This document shows positions 35,413 through 45,403 of a stretch of DNA of 64,000 nt, piece by piece. Made by a program: the position numbers and the translations under genes. The DNA is from Paenibacillus vini (GTDB lineage: Bacteria > Bacillota > Bacilli > Paenibacillales > Paenibacillaceae), in the NCBI RefSeq assembly GCF_018403325.1, contig NZ_BOSL01000003.1, positions 310,001 to 374,000 on the forward strand. The letters are read 5' to 3'. Every line of letters starts with the position of its first letter. Positions within the stretch are counted from its first letter, which is position 1. The notes under the pieces are model-generated. The model had not been told where the DNA came from, ran no database searches, and saw only the letters and a list, made by a program, of their open reading frames with translations.

Positions 35413-36309
35413 ATGACAGAGGATTTGACAAAGCGCAGTGAACTTGATTTTACAGATGACCTTACGCTGCCGCCAGGCGTAAAAATCGATGATCCGGTCC
35501 GTATGTATTTAAAGGAAATCGGACGGGTACCTCTTTTGTCCGCCGATGAGGAAATTCAACTCGCTCAACGCATCGAGCAGGGGGACGAAGAGGCCAAGCG
35601 TCGTCTGGCTGAAGCGAACCTGCGACTGGTCGTGAGTATTGCCCGGCGCTATGTAGGGCGCGGTATGGTCTTCCTGGATTTGATTCAGGAAGGAAATATG
35701 GGCTTGATTAAAGCGGTTGAGAAATTTGACTACTCCAAAGGCTTCAAATTCAGCACCTATGCGACATGGTGGATTCGTCAAGCCATTACAAGAGCGATCG
35801 CCGACCAAGCGAGAACGATCCGGATTCCGGTGCATATGGTGGAAACCATTAATAAGCTGATTCGTGTATCCAGACAGCTTCTGCAAGAGATCGGACGGGA
35901 ACCGACGCCGGAAGAAATCGCCAAGGAAATGGATCTTACGCCTGAGAAAGTTCGGGAGATTATGAAGATCGCCCAAGAACCGGTTTCCCTGGAAACGCCG
36001 ATCGGTGAAGAGAACGATTCCAATCTGGGTGATTTTATCGAAGATCATGACGCTCTGGCTCCGGCGGAGGCAGCCGCTTATGAGCTTTTGAAAGAACAGT
36101 TGGAAGAAGTGTTGGATACGCTAACCGAGCGGGAAGAAAACGTGCTCCGGCTGCGCTTCGGTATGGATGACGGCAGAACACGGACCTTGGAAGAAGTAGG
36201 TAAAGAGTTTGGCGTAACCCGGGAACGGATTCGTCAAATCGAAGCCAAGGCGTTGCGGAAGCTCAGACATCCAAGTCGCAGCAAGCGTTTGAAGGACTTT
36301 ATGGAATAA
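35413..36309 (+). CDS. SigA/RpoD-like sigma factor lacking region 1.1
   Basis: This 298-residue group 1/2 sigma factor has region 1.2 ([22 protein letters not shown]), region 2 ([52 protein letters not shown]), region 3 ([20 protein letters not shown]) and region 4 with an HTH ([26 protein letters not shown]). Primary SigA of Bacilli is about 370 residues and sits with dnaG; here the acidic region 1.1 is replaced by a short leader and no dnaG is near. It is probably an alternative SigA paralogue recognising similar promoters. ATG 35413 follows GGGTGGGGG. Confidence 0.9.
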   Translation: MTEDLTKRSELDFTDDLTLPPGVKIDDPVRMYLKEIGRVPLLSADEEIQLAQRIEQGDEEAKRRLAEANLRLVVSIARRYVGRGMVFLDLIQEGNMGLIKAVEKFDYSKGFKFSTYATWWIRQAITRAIADQARTIRIPVHMVETINKLIRVSRQLLQEIGREPTPEEIAKEMDLTPEKVREIMKIAQEPVSLETPIGEENDSNLGDFIEDHDALAPAEAAAYELLKEQLEEVLDTLTEREENVLRLRFGMDDGRTRTLEEVGKEFGVTRERIRQIEAKALRKLRHPSRSKRLKDFME

Positions 36310-36333
36310 GAGCGTAAAGTACGACCACATATG

Positions 36334-36397
36334 AAGAGGAAAGCATTCCTTGACCCGGCCGATTGAGCCGCTAGGAAAAGGGGCTTTCCTCTTTTTA
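36334..36397. terminator. Rho-independent terminator
   Basis: The long stem AAGAGGAAAGC / GCTTTCCTCTT has a 38-base insert and T5 on the plus strand. It separates the sigma-factor gene from the convergent protease gene. Confidence 0.78.
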
Positions 36398-36399
36398 TT

Positions 36400-37485
36400 T
36401 TATGATTTGGATACAAAGCGGCATTGTTTTGGCCGCAGCGTTTTTTCCGTTTTACGACCTAACGGACGAACGCACATGTATTTTTGCTTACCGCCTCTAG
36501 CCGGTGCCAGGATCGAACGTCTACCGGAGCGCGCGACACGGGTACCGAATACCTTCATGAACCATTCGACGGGATAGGCGATGGAGAGACGGCCTTCTTC
36601 CGTACCCGCGAAATTAACGGCTGCGGCAAGATTGCCCCGGCGTGTCAGCCAAACAGAACCGGAATCTCCGCCTAGCGATACCGGACGCTTGCCCCGGATT
36701 ACGCTCTGGTTCTTGAAAGTGATCGTTCCCAAATTACCGTAATCTCCATAGTTGACCTGAATATCCGTGTGAATCGATTCAACGGTTCCGGTAACGGCTC
36801 CTGTTGTCCGGCCGACCTTTTTGAACTTGTCGCCAATGGCGTAAGAGCGGACGAAGCCAGGTACATTTCCGTAAACCGCATAAGACGGGGATAGAAGGTT
36901 GCGGCGCAGCGGCTTTGAGAGCGCCGCATCGAGGAAGTTGGGCTTATTCTTGTGAAGCTTGACGAATCGTTGCACGCTTCCGATTTTGTCCCGAGGTACG
37001 GTACCGCCGTCAGCTCCGCCCGGCTGGACCGTCGCGGAAGGCCGATTCGAATTTTCGTTGACCAGCACATGGTTGTTGCTTAGAATAAATCGGCTTCCGG
37101 GCTTTTTTTTGTCGCTGACAATCAAGCCTACGGTTCCCGAGACATTAGGAGTACCCACGCTGTATCCGGCAGGGACAGGTCGAATTCTTCGACGGAAGCG
37201 TGAGGGAAGCAAGCTGTTTTTATGAAATTTGGTTGATCTCACAATGCGCACCGGAATTTCGGCTTTCAGTTTTGCGGGCAGAGAGAGGGCCTTGGGCTTA
37301 GATTTGCCTTTCCTGTTTTTGCCGGACGCAGCGGAAATTGCGTCCGCATATACGATGATGGCTGCTCCTTTATGCGGTTTCGACGGCTCTTTAAAGCCGA
37401 CCCCGATGCCATGAATTCCCCGTTGTCTTAGCATTCGTGCGGAATAACGCTGCTTAAGCAAATAAGCTTTACGAAAACTGGCCAT
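36400..37485 (-). CDS. Trypsin-like serine protease
   Basis: This 361-residue protein has a visible catalytic triad: H139 (ILSNNHVLVNE), D186 (FLDAALS) and S275 (LGGDSGSVW). A very basic N-terminal region (residues 1-105, rich in Lys and Arg) precedes the protease domain, and a basic C-terminal tail follows it. No classical signal peptide is seen. ATG 37485 follows AAAGGTGATG, whereas the longer reading to 37617 lacks one. It neighbours two DUF4183 proteins, so a role in processing spore-surface or envelope proteins is possible but unproven. Confidence 0.8.
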   Translation of the reverse strand: MASFRKAYLLKQRYSARMLRQRGIHGIGVGFKEPSKPHKGAAIIVYADAISAASGKNRKGKSKPKALSLPAKLKAEIPVRIVRSTKFHKNSLLPSRFRRRIRPVPAGYSVGTPNVSGTVGLIVSDKKKPGSRFILSNNHVLVNENSNRPSATVQPGGADGGTVPRDKIGSVQRFVKLHKNKPNFLDAALSKPLRRNLLSPSYAVYGNVPGFVRSYAIGDKFKKVGRTTGAVTGTVESIHTDIQVNYGDYGNLGTITFKNQSVIRGKRPVSLGGDSGSVWLTRRGNLAAAVNFAGTEEGRLSIAYPVEWFMKVFGTRVARSGRRSILAPARGGKQKYMCVRPLGRKTEKTLRPKQCRFVSKS

Positions 37486-37624
37486 TACATCACCTTTTCT
37501 TCTTATTTGCTCTATACTATGCACAACAGGCCAAGAGTACTGGGCGGATTCCAGCTCTGGATTCGAAGTAACTATGGAATTGTGACCCGGCCATTGGCCG
37601 GGTCGATCCATGTTCATCGGAGAA

Positions 37625-38038
37625 TCAGGTGATGATCGTGATGGTGGGAGCCGATATGACGGGCTGGGTCGTAATATCCGAAGTTACACCCGTAAAGCTT
37701 CCAATTTCCAGTTGGACCGGAACTCCTTCGATCAAATCAACCGTGTCCAATACCAGACTGGCGGTGGAAAGCGTCGATAAGGACGCCTGCTGCAAAACCC
37801 CGTTAATATAAACGTTGAAATAATCGCTGGCAGCCAAAGCCGGCAACGTTGTGATGGCCGCATCCGCGTCATCCGTAAAGCTTGCGGCAGTAATTGTAGT
37901 GTCGGTTGCTCCGATCATAGCAGCCGTTATCGTTGCAAAATAGCGGGTAATGGACGGAGTTATTGAAGTGGTGATTACTCCGCCGGTAGATACCGGAGCA
38001 CTGGCAACAGCAGTGAAAACAGGCTTGATTACTGGCAT
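37625..38038 (-). CDS. DUF4183 domain protein
   Basis: This 137-residue protein is rich in Thr, Ala and Ile and consists of a single DUF4183 domain (TRYFATITAAMIGATDTTITAASFTDDADAAIT, NVYINGVLQQASLSTLSTASLVLDT). The same domain forms the C-terminus of the divergently encoded collagen-like protein. DUF4183 occurs with collagen-like proteins of Bacilli and may trimerise; that is inference. ATG 38038 follows TTAGGAGGTGA. Confidence 0.78.
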   Translation of the reverse strand: MPVIKPVFTAVASAPVSTGGVITTSITPSITRYFATITAAMIGATDTTITAASFTDDADAAITTLPALAASDYFNVYINGVLQQASLSTLSTASLVLDTVDLIEGVPVQLEIGSFTGVTSDITTQPVISAPTITIIT

Positions 38039-38235
38039 TATGGATTCACCTCCTAATCAGCAGGATATCGAGACAATCCTCGATTCCTTAACAGTTAATG
38101 ATCAGTTTTTCTCGATGAAACGGCGTTTCTTCCTTCTTGAGGTCAAATGTTCCTGATTTCAGGCAGTTCGTCTATTTCATAGCCGGGAGATCGACATATG
38201 ATATTGAAGGTTATAGGACAATGGGAGGTGATCCT

Positions 38236-39327
38236 TTGTTTAAGAGGAAAAGACACTTTTCCTATAAAAAGAAAAGAAGTCGTTCCTGCGTATGTCCTCC
38301 GCCCAAACCATGTAATTGGCGGGCTCGCCCCGGCCATGGTAGGCTTAAACGCAAATCGCGGCAATTGGACTCGCCAGGTAAGGCAAAACATTCGATAATA
38401 CCGGGCCGGAAGGGATCGTTGGGGCGTAAGAGAAAGCGGAGAAAGCCCATCCAGCGGAGAGTGTTTGGAGCTGCGGGTCCGCCCGGGAGAAAAGGCAGAG
38501 ATGGACTACGCGGCCCCGCCGGACCGACGGGGCCGATGGGGATGAAGGGGGAACAAGGAGTTCCGGGTCCGGTTGGACCGCAAGGAGACCGCGGTGCGCC
38601 TGGACCTGAGGGCGCTCAGGGACCACAGGGAATTCCGGGACCACAGGGTTTACAGGGGCTGCAAGGAGACCGAGGTACACCTGGAGCGGAGGGACCTCAG
38701 GGATTGCAGGGGTTACAAGGACCTCAGGGCCCTCAAGGAGAACGAGGAGAGCAAGGAGTAAAGGGCCAACGGGGAGAACAAGGAATGCCGGGTCCGGTTG
38801 GACCGCAAGGAGAACGCGGGGCACCTGGACCGGAGGGCTCGCAGGGACCGCAAGGATTGCAAGGACCTCAAGGAGAACGAGGAGAGCGAGGGTTACAAGG
38901 ACCGGAAGGCACTCAAGGACCACAAGGAGAACAAGGTGTATCCGGTCCGGAAGGGCCTCAGGGACCACAAGGAGAACAAGGGATTCAGGGTCCCCGAGGC
39001 CCGCAAGGCCCGCCGGGTAGCTCGGATATAACGATTGTGCCGAGGGTTTACAGATATTTTTATATTCCCGATACCGAATTAGCAGCTTTGACGGTCGTTG
39101 AAGCCAGCCAATTTACAAACGATGTTGGGGAACCGGTAGAAGCGATTGAAGGCTTGTCTTTGAATAGTTATTCCCGTTTGTTTGTGAATGGGATGCTGCA
39201 AGAGAGCAGGCTATATTCCATTGATCCTTCAGCTTTGACGCTCCGCCTAGGCTTGGATATGATATTGGCAGGGACTCCGATCATTATTGAGAATGTGGAG
39301 TTGAATGTGCAGCCGGTAACAGCATAG
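38236..39327 (+). CDS. Collagen-like protein with C-terminal DUF4183 domain
   Basis: From TTG 38236 (GGAGGTGATCC lies just upstream) the protein is 363 residues. Residues 1-80 are very basic with a CVCPPPKPC segment. Residues 81-260 are 60 uninterrupted Gly-X-Y triplets ([13 protein letters not shown] and similar), and 262-363 are DUF4183 ([16 protein letters not shown] ... [16 protein letters not shown]). The plan recalls BclA-type exosporium filaments, with the C-terminal globular domain starting the triple helix. Whether it is on the spore surface is inference. The triplet region is built of larger repeats at DNA level and so is prone to length change. Confidence 0.85.
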   Translation: MFKRKRHFSYKKKRSRSCVCPPPKPCNWRARPGHGRLKRKSRQLDSPGKAKHSIIPGRKGSLGRKRKRRKPIQRRVFGAAGPPGRKGRDGLRGPAGPTGPMGMKGEQGVPGPVGPQGDRGAPGPEGAQGPQGIPGPQGLQGLQGDRGTPGAEGPQGLQGLQGPQGPQGERGEQGVKGQRGEQGMPGPVGPQGERGAPGPEGSQGPQGLQGPQGERGERGLQGPEGTQGPQGEQGVSGPEGPQGPQGEQGIQGPRGPQGPPGSSDITIVPRVYRYFYIPDTELAALTVVEASQFTNDVGEPVEAIEGLSLNSYSRLFVNGMLQESRLYSIDPSALTLRLGLDMILAGTPIIIENVELNVQPVTA

Positions 39328-39421
39328 TTTCTGCGATGGGCGCATACCGGCGTTGTACGCCCAAAATCGGCGGGATCGGGAGCTCCGGTCCCGCTGGGTG
39401 GATCGAAACGGAGGGAACAGG

Positions 39422-39841
39422 ATGAAGCTGCAAGGAATAAACCATTTTTGCTTTTCCGTATCGGATCTGGAAAAGTCCATTTTATTTTATCAGAACGTTT
39501 TTGATGCCAAGCTGCTTGTAAAGGGAAGGTCTTTGGCTTATTTTGACCTCAATGGCCTCTGGATTGCCTTGAATCAGGAAGATGTCAAACGGGACAGTGA
39601 CGTCCATACATATACGCATATCGCTTTCACGGTCGAGGAAGCAGATTTGGATCGATGGAAGGATAAACTGGAGCAGGCGGGTGCTGTCGTACTGGAGGGG
39701 CGCAGCCGGGATGCCCGGGATTATAAGTCGGTTTATTTCTTGGATCCGGACGGACACCAATTTGAATTTCATACCGGAACGTTGGCGGATCGCATGGAAT
39801 ACTACAAGGCGGACAAGCCGCACATGCAATTTTTTGACTAA
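39422..39841 (+). CDS. fosB: FosB-type fosfomycin thiol transferase
   Basis: This 139-residue glyoxalase-fold protein is very close to Bacillus FosB: MKLQGINHFCFSVSDLEKS, AKLLVKGRSLAYFDLNGLWIALN, YTHIAFTVEE, DPDGHQFEFHTGTLADRMEYYK. The metal ligands H8, H66 and E115 are present. FosB adds bacillithiol (or cysteine) to fosfomycin and gives resistance. ATG 39422 follows GAGGGAACAGG; a longer in-frame start at 39353 is rejected. Confidence 0.92.
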   Translation: MKLQGINHFCFSVSDLEKSILFYQNVFDAKLLVKGRSLAYFDLNGLWIALNQEDVKRDSDVHTYTHIAFTVEEADLDRWKDKLEQAGAVVLEGRSRDARDYKSVYFLDPDGHQFEFHTGTLADRMEYYKADKPHMQFFD

Positions 39842-39942
39842 TGCTGCCACCCCTAGAAATTTGCTGTTGGGATGAATGAGAAAATACGATAGAATAGGTT
39901 CTATGTGTGAAAATACCGTAGAGAAGCAGGTTAAAGGTAATT

Positions 39943-40824
39943 ATGAAAAAATTCAAAAAATTCTATATTGAAACAACGAGTATCTGCAATCTGGCTTGCA
40001 GTTTTTGTCCTCCGACCCACCGTCAATCTCAATTTATCTCGGTGGAGGATTTCAGCAAAATTCTTGATGATATCAAGCCGCACACCGATTATATTTATTT
40101 TCATGTCAAGGGAGAACCGCTGCTGCATCCCAAAATCGATCAGTTGCTGGATATCAGTCATGAAAAAGGGTTTAAAGTCAACATTACGACCAACGGTACA
40201 TTGATTCGCAAAAACGCTCATAAGCTGTTAGGTAAGCCGGCGCTCCGGCAGATGAATTTCTCTTTGCACAGCTTTGACGGGCATGAGGGATCGACGGACA
40301 GAGAAGGGTATATCACCAGTGTTTTGTCCTTCGTGAGGGAAGCGACGGCAGCCTCCGAGATGATCGTATCGTTCCGTCTATGGAATTTAACGAAGGACAA
40401 CGAGACCAACCTTGAACGCAGCCGAAACAGGGCGACGTTGGAGTTGATCGAGAAGGAATTCGGGTTGGATTTTCGGATCGAAGAGAAGGTGGTGCCCGGC
40501 AGCGGCATTAAACTGGCTGACCGCATTTACCTGAATCAGGATCATGAATTTGACTGGCCGGATTTAAGGGCTAAGGAAGACGACGGCCGCGGTTTTTGCC
40601 ATGCGCTTCGCAATCAAGCCGGAATCCTTGTAGACGGGACGGTCATTCCTTGCTGTCTGGATGGGGAAGGCGTTATCAACCTGGGAAATGTCTATAAGAC
40701 ACCGTTCTCGGAAATCGTGGAAGGTGAACGGGCGAACCGGTTGTACGACGGATTCTCGCGCCGTATTGCGGTGGAAGAATTGTGCCGCAAATGCGGATAC
40801 CGTCAACGGTTTGGCGGGGCGTAA
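39943..40824 (+). CDS. Radical SAM protein with SPASM-like C-terminus
   Basis: This 293-residue protein has the cluster motif C17-N-L-A-C21-S-F-C24 near the N-terminus and the glycine-rich SAM site VKGEPLLHP, then ITTNGTL. The C-terminus holds extra cysteines (GRGFCHALRN, VIPCCLDGEG, ELCRKCGYRQ), which fit an auxiliary Fe-S cluster of the SPASM type. Substrate unknown; no precursor peptide is recognisable beside it. Confidence 0.85.
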   Translation: MKKFKKFYIETTSICNLACSFCPPTHRQSQFISVEDFSKILDDIKPHTDYIYFHVKGEPLLHPKIDQLLDISHEKGFKVNITTNGTLIRKNAHKLLGKPALRQMNFSLHSFDGHEGSTDREGYITSVLSFVREATAASEMIVSFRLWNLTKDNETNLERSRNRATLELIEKEFGLDFRIEEKVVPGSGIKLADRIYLNQDHEFDWPDLRAKEDDGRGFCHALRNQAGILVDGTVIPCCLDGEGVINLGNVYKTPFSEIVEGERANRLYDGFSRRIAVEELCRKCGYRQRFGGA

Positions 40825-40874
40825 GAAGTGGGCCAGTGTTAGGCAAGTAATTTGAATTGCTTTGAATAACAGTT

Positions 40875-41057
40875 CTAACGAATCTGAGCATCGCTATGTG
40901 CCCATTTTTCAGTACCTTTTGAAGCTAACGAACTCAGACTCGCTATTTGAGCGAAGATGGGTCTATTGGGTAGTTATTTTGCCAAATAAGGTTTACTGAG
41001 TTCGTTAAAAACATGAAGAGGGAAAAAACGATAAATAACGATTGTAGGGTTCGTTAG
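40875..41057. repeat. Four-arm intergenic repeat, copy A
   Basis: Two direct units start at 40875 (CTAACGAATCTGAG) and 40925 (CTAACGAACTCAG), 50 bp apart. Two inverted units end at 41008 (CTGAGTTCGTTAA) and 41057 (GGTTCGTTAG), 49 bp apart. The inner units form a perfect 12-bp inverted pair (TAACGAACTCAG / CTGAGTTCGTTA). The reverse of the third unit, with AACCTTATTTGGCAAAA, nearly equals the first unit of copy C. It lies between convergent genes. Confidence 0.85.
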
Positions 41058-41174
41058 CCATCGAACCTCTGATTGCAAAAGCAGACTAGTGGATAGGTTG
41101 ATATGCGGACAAACAGCAGATGCGAGGATAAGCAGAAGTGAAGGCGCGCCGGGAGCACCGCGCGAACCTAAAGC

Positions 41175-41216
41175 AAACCACCCTGGGACATATAATCGCC
41201 TCAGGGTGGTTTTTTA
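41175..41216. terminator. Bidirectional terminator
   Basis: AAACCACCCTG / CAGGGTGGTTT with T6 on the plus strand and TTT on the minus. It lies just after the mqnD stop and also bounds the radical SAM side. Confidence 0.88.
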
Positions 41217-41227
41217 TTTCCTATTTG

Positions 41228-42079
41228 TTATTTAGTAACATTGGATCCCGCTTTAAGCCGGGAGAGATCGACTGCGGGAACTAGCCCTTCCCGGGCAGCT
41301 CGATCAAGCAAAGCCGTAATTGCAGCGTAACCGTCATCGCCCAGATTCGCCGTGTATTCGTTGACGTATAGGTTAATGTGGGCCTTTGTGACGTCCGGGG
41401 ACATTTCCTGAGCATGCTGGAGTACGTACTCCGCAGAGGCTTCGGGATGGGCCCAAGCGTATTCGACGGAAGCGCGGATCCAACCGGAGACGGCTTCCAA
41501 ATCCAGCGAGCGCCGGGCGATGATGGCTCCGAGCGGGATGGGAAGGCCGGTATCCGACTCCCACCAGCTGCCAAGATCGGCGAGCATATGCAGACCGTAG
41601 GTCGGATACGTGAACCGGGCTTCATGAATGACGAGCCCGGCGTCGATGGAGCCGTTTTGTACGGCCGGCATAATTTCGTCGAACGGAAGTACGACGATTT
41701 CACCGATGCCGCCCGGCACGTTTTGTGCGGCCCATAGCCGGAACAGCAGGTAGGCGGTCGAGCGTTCGCTCGGCACGGCGACCCGTTTACCGGTAAGGGC
41801 TGCCGGGTCTTGCTGGCCGTCCGCCGTCAGGACGAGCGGACCGCAGCCGCGGCCGAGCGCCCCGCCGCAAGGCAGCAAAGCGTACTCGTCCAGCACCCAA
41901 GGCAGGGCGGCGTATGAAATTTTCAGGAGATCGGGACCGTTGCCAGAGGCTGCGAGGCCGTTGGTTATGTCGATATCCGCGTAAGTAACATCAAATTCCG
42001 GCGCACCGGGAATGAGCCCATGCACCAGGGCATGAAATACAAAAGTGTCATTGGGACAAGGGGAAAAAGCTATATTCAT
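41228..42079 (-). CDS. mqnD: 1,4-dihydroxy-6-naphthoate synthase
   Basis: This 283-residue protein of the MqnA/MqnD family begins MNIAFSPCPNDTFVFHALVHG, the family hallmark, with TYADIDITNG, KISYAALPWVLDEY, VPSERSTAYLLFRLW and VIHEARFTYP. It converts cyclic dehypoxanthine futalosine to 1,4-dihydroxy-6-naphthoate in the futalosine menaquinone route. ATG 42079 overlaps the mqnB stop by four bases (ATGA), and its GGAGGTG lies inside mqnB, so translation is coupled. Confidence 0.92.
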   Translation of the reverse strand: MNIAFSPCPNDTFVFHALVHGLIPGAPEFDVTYADIDITNGLAASGNGPDLLKISYAALPWVLDEYALLPCGGALGRGCGPLVLTADGQQDPAALTGKRVAVPSERSTAYLLFRLWAAQNVPGGIGEIVVLPFDEIMPAVQNGSIDAGLVIHEARFTYPTYGLHMLADLGSWWESDTGLPIPLGAIIARRSLDLEAVSGWIRASVEYAWAHPEASAEYVLQHAQEMSPDVTKAHINLYVNEYTANLGDDGYAAITALLDRAAREGLVPAVDLSRLKAGSNVTK

Positions 42080-42816
42080 GATTGCAGCACCTCCGGTAGT
42101 AATGAGCAGGCTTGTTCAAGCGCTTGAAGCGCTTCGCCAATCTTCCACAGCTCGCGCTGGCGCGGGCCGACGCGGTTCGAAATCGCTCGGATTTCCAGCG
42201 CGGGAATGCCCAGGCGGTGGGCGGCTGCGGCGACACCGTAGCCTTCCATCGCCTCCGCGGCCGCACCGGGGACACGGTCGGCCAACAGGTCCGCCGTGGC
42301 CGCCGAGCCGGTGACCGTGGACAAGGTCAACACGGGTCCCTGGCAAACGGGGAGGCCGGCGTCCCGAGCAGCATCAGCCCAGCGTGCGGCCAGGCCGCCA
42401 TGGACGGTCACGCGGGCCGAGCCAAAGCCGAGCTCGTCCACGCTGGAGAAGCCGTCCGGCGTCTCCGCCCCGAGATCGGCGGCGATGATCTCGCTCGCGA
42501 CCACGAGCGAGCCGACCGGCGCGCGGCTCTCGAAGCCGCCGCCAATGCCGGCGCTGACGACGAGGTCGTAAGCGCCGGCCGCCAGCTCGGCCGCCGTAGC
42601 CGCCGCGGCCAGCGCAGGCCCGACCCCGGCCAGCCGCACGTCAACGGCCGGCCCGCTGCCAGCTTCTGCTGCGGAGGAAGCCCCCGCAGCAGAAGCGTGG
42701 CTCAAACCGCGGAGCACGGCGTCCCGTTCCGCCTCGACCGCGGTCATGATAAGCACCCGCTTGACTGGCGCTTGCGGGTCCCGCCCTATGGACGGATTGC
42801 TTGCTCTATCTGTCAT
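42076..42816 (-). CDS. mqnB: Futalosine hydrolase
   Basis: This 246-residue nucleoside phosphorylase-fold protein shows VLIMTAVEAERDAVLRGL, GVGPALAAAATA, LVVSAGIGGGF, AEAMEGYGVAAAA (catalytic Glu region) and EIRAISNRVGPR. With mqnD it identifies the futalosine pathway: MqnB releases hypoxanthine from futalosine. The N-terminal half has markedly higher GC and Ala content than its neighbours. Other mqn genes are not in the window. Confidence 0.9.
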   Translation of the reverse strand: MTDRASNPSIGRDPQAPVKRVLIMTAVEAERDAVLRGLSHASAAGASSAAEAGSGPAVDVRLAGVGPALAAAATAAELAAGAYDLVVSAGIGGGFESRAPVGSLVVASEIIAADLGAETPDGFSSVDELGFGSARVTVHGGLAARWADAARDAGLPVCQGPVLTLSTVTGSAATADLLADRVPGAAAEAMEGYGVAAAAHRLGIPALEIRAISNRVGPRQRELWKIGEALQALEQACSLLPEVLQS

Positions 42817-42889
42817 TCTTTTGCCAACTCCTTATGTGATCCTCTTTCTCTTATCTTTCATTAACGCTTCAATGGAATTAACGGTGGGA

Positions 42890-43900
42890 TCAGGCTCTCC
42901 CATATTGCTGAGGCCGGTCGATCTCGGCGCCAAGCTCTTTGGCGGCATTTAAAGCCCAATACGGATTGCGGAGCAATTCCCGTCCGAGGAATATCAAATC
43001 AGCGCGTTCATTGCTTAGAATCTCTTCGGCTTGAGCGGTATTGGTAATCAAACCGACGGCTCCGGTTGCGATGCCGGTCTGGCTGCGGATTTGATCGGAT
43101 AAATCTACCTGGTAACCGGGAAAGACGTTGATTTTTGCAGGCACTACAGCGCCGGAGCTGCAGTCGATCAAATCTACGCCTTGGGTTTTCATTATACGTG
43201 CGTATTCAATATATTGGTCGAGCGTATTTCCGTTTTCGTCATATTCATTAGCGGAAACGCGGACGAAGATCGGACCGTCCCATACGGTCTTAACGGCCTC
43301 AATAATATCACCGAGCAGCCGATACCGATTATCCGCACTACCGCCAAACTGATCCTTTCTTTTATTAGCTAGCGGGGACAGAAATTGATTAATCAGGTAA
43401 CCGTGGGCGCCGTGCAGCTCAATAATATCAAATCCGGCTTCCTTCGCCCGGCGGGCTGCATCCTTGAATGCGCCGACAACCTTCTGTATGTAATCACCAT
43501 CAGCCTCGACAGGTGTCTGCATTCCCGGAAAAGGAATGGCCGACGGAGCATAAATCGGCTCGTCCAGCTCGGCTTTCCGGCCGGCATGGGCAAGCTGAAT
43601 CGCCGCTTTGGCCCCGTTTTGGTGAATCAGGTCCGTAATTTCTTTTAAGCCGGTGACATGTTCATCGTTCCAGATGCCCAAATCGCGATAAGAAATCCGG
43701 CCTTCCGGCAGAACAGCCGTCGCTTCAACAACGATCAGACCCACGCCGCCAACGGCCCGGGTTGCATAATGGATCCGGTGCCAATCCGCGATTTTCCCGT
43801 CTTTGTTCGGAGAAGAGTACATGCACATTGGGGACATGACGATCCGGTTTTTTAAAGTGACATTTTTTATGGTGTACGGTGTGAATAGTTTGTTGTTCAT
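42890..43900 (-). CDS. namA: Old yellow enzyme, NADPH dehydrogenase NamA/YqjM type
   Basis: This 336-residue FMN-dependent barrel has the YqjM pattern: [87 protein letters not shown]. These enzymes reduce activated double bonds with NADPH, in stress response or detoxification. ATG 43900 follows AAAGGAG. Confidence 0.93.
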   Translation of the reverse strand: MNNKLFTPYTIKNVTLKNRIVMSPMCMYSSPNKDGKIADWHRIHYATRAVGGVGLIVVEATAVLPEGRISYRDLGIWNDEHVTGLKEITDLIHQNGAKAAIQLAHAGRKAELDEPIYAPSAIPFPGMQTPVEADGDYIQKVVGAFKDAARRAKEAGFDIIELHGAHGYLINQFLSPLANKRKDQFGGSADNRYRLLGDIIEAVKTVWDGPIFVRVSANEYDENGNTLDQYIEYARIMKTQGVDLIDCSSGAVVPAKINVFPGYQVDLSDQIRSQTGIATGAVGLITNTAQAEEILSNERADLIFLGRELLRNPYWALNAAKELGAEIDRPQQYGRA

Positions 43901-44094
43901 GATTTCGCTCCTTTGTTTATCTAAGTCTATATTGGAGTAGATCTCAATCCCTCTGTGTCTATGTTAGATCAAAGAAATCGGTGATACAAGTCGACCCTGC
44001 GAAATCTCCATATCCGCTTCACAGTTTCTCCATACATTCGGGGTAAGTTTATAAGGCCGGAAATATGGAAATATGGAAAATGGAGGGATTTATT

Positions 44095-45321
44095 ATGAAC
44101 AATAAAAAATGGACGATCGGCCTATCCTTACTCTTACTCACCGGCGTTGTGATCGCCGGATGCCAGTCATCGGCCGGCAGCGGCGCGGAGGGGAGCAATA
44201 GCAATGCAGTGAAGGCCACGGCCGCAGAAGAAGGGGGTGGACAAGGGCAAGCCCCTTGGATCGCAACCAAAAATACTACCAGGGTCAATTCATCGGATCC
44301 GGCTGAAGCAGCGGTTTTGGTGTCGAGGTCGTTATGGCCCGCAACCGCCAAGAGCAATACTCCGGGAAGCGTGGTACTGGTGGATCCCGGAAACTGGGGA
44401 ATCGCGGCTGCCAGTGCCGATCTGGTTCACCATCCCAACAACGGGCCGATATTGTTCGTGACAAAGGACGGGTTACCGAGGGTTACAGCTGATGAACTGA
44501 AGCGCCTCGCACCTACAGGGGCGGAAAGCAATCGCGGAGTTCAAGCCGTGCTTGTTGGTCCCGTCTCTGAAGCCGTAAAGGTTGAATTAAAGCAAATGAA
44601 GCTCAAATTTGATCATATTCAAGGGGACGAGCCTGCGGCCGTCGCGGAAGCCATTGACGCTTATTACGCAGAAGCCGCCGGCGAGCTTCCAAAATCCGTC
44701 GTTGTGGGCTCCTTGGATAATCCGGAATATACGCTTCCCGCAGTCAATTGGATTGCCCATATGCCGGAGCCGCTTCTCTATGTAACGAAAGACGCCATTC
44801 CGGCGGAAACGGAGAAAGCGTTGAAAAAAAGAAACGGCCAGGCTCATATTTATTTGATCGGACCCGAAGCGGCCGTTTCGAAGGATGTTGAGAGCAAATT
44901 AGAGAACTACGGAAAAGTAACGCGAATCGCTGGTGATGATGTCTATGAGAACGCGATCGCTTTTGCAAAATTCAAAGACCCGGAAACCGGCTTTGGCTGG
45001 GGAATTACGACACCGGGCCATAATTTGTCCTTCCTGAATAAGGGAAGACCGGAACTTGCAATAGCGGCAGCACCGTTCTCCCATCTCGGCAAGCATGCTC
45101 CGCTCATTTTTACGGATAAGAACAAGATGCCCGGCTCCGTGATGGACTATGTCATGTCCATTCAGCCCAAGTATGAGGATACTCCGGCGGAGGGTCCTTA
45201 CAATCATGCTTGGCTGACAGGGAATGAAGAGGACCTGACATATGCGGCACAGGCCGAGATCGACGAGATGCTCGAAATCGTATCCGCTAAAGGCGAAGGC
45301 CACGGAAGCATGGGACATTAG
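44095..45321 (+). CDS. Cell-wall-binding repeat 2 (CW_binding_2) lipoprotein
   Basis: This 408-residue lipoprotein (signal WTIGLSLLLLTGVVIAGC) has CWB2-type repeats: VVLVDPGNWGIAAASADLVHHPNNGPILFVTKDGLP, VVVGSLDNPEYTLPAVNWIAHMPEPLLYVTKDAIP, and HIYLIGPEAAVSKDVESKL. The repeats usually bind anionic wall polymers. ATG 44095 follows GGAGGG. A small Met-rich secreted protein follows, and a two-component system lies 700 bp downstream. Confidence 0.82.
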   Translation: MNNKKWTIGLSLLLLTGVVIAGCQSSAGSGAEGSNSNAVKATAAEEGGGQGQAPWIATKNTTRVNSSDPAEAAVLVSRSLWPATAKSNTPGSVVLVDPGNWGIAAASADLVHHPNNGPILFVTKDGLPRVTADELKRLAPTGAESNRGVQAVLVGPVSEAVKVELKQMKLKFDHIQGDEPAAVAEAIDAYYAEAAGELPKSVVVGSLDNPEYTLPAVNWIAHMPEPLLYVTKDAIPAETEKALKKRNGQAHIYLIGPEAAVSKDVESKLENYGKVTRIAGDDVYENAIAFAKFKDPETGFGWGITTPGHNLSFLNKGRPELAIAAAPFSHLGKHAPLIFTDKNKMPGSVMDYVMSIQPKYEDTPAEGPYNHAWLTGNEEDLTYAAQAEIDEMLEIVSAKGEGHGSMGH

Positions 45322-45403
45322 TTTTGTTCACGGCGTTTTCACACGGTCCCCACAAAAACCACAAACTTATTAAGTAATATGGGGTCCAAGGAGGCGAAAC
45401 ACT

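Noticed and set aside
38345-38968. Minus-strand ORF of 207 codons opposite the collagen repeats
   Set aside because: It arises from the Gly-X-Y repeat DNA read backwards.
42112-42864. Plus-strand ORF of 250 codons opposite mqnB
   Set aside because: High GC content removes stop codons. The minus-strand futalosine hydrolase is the real gene.
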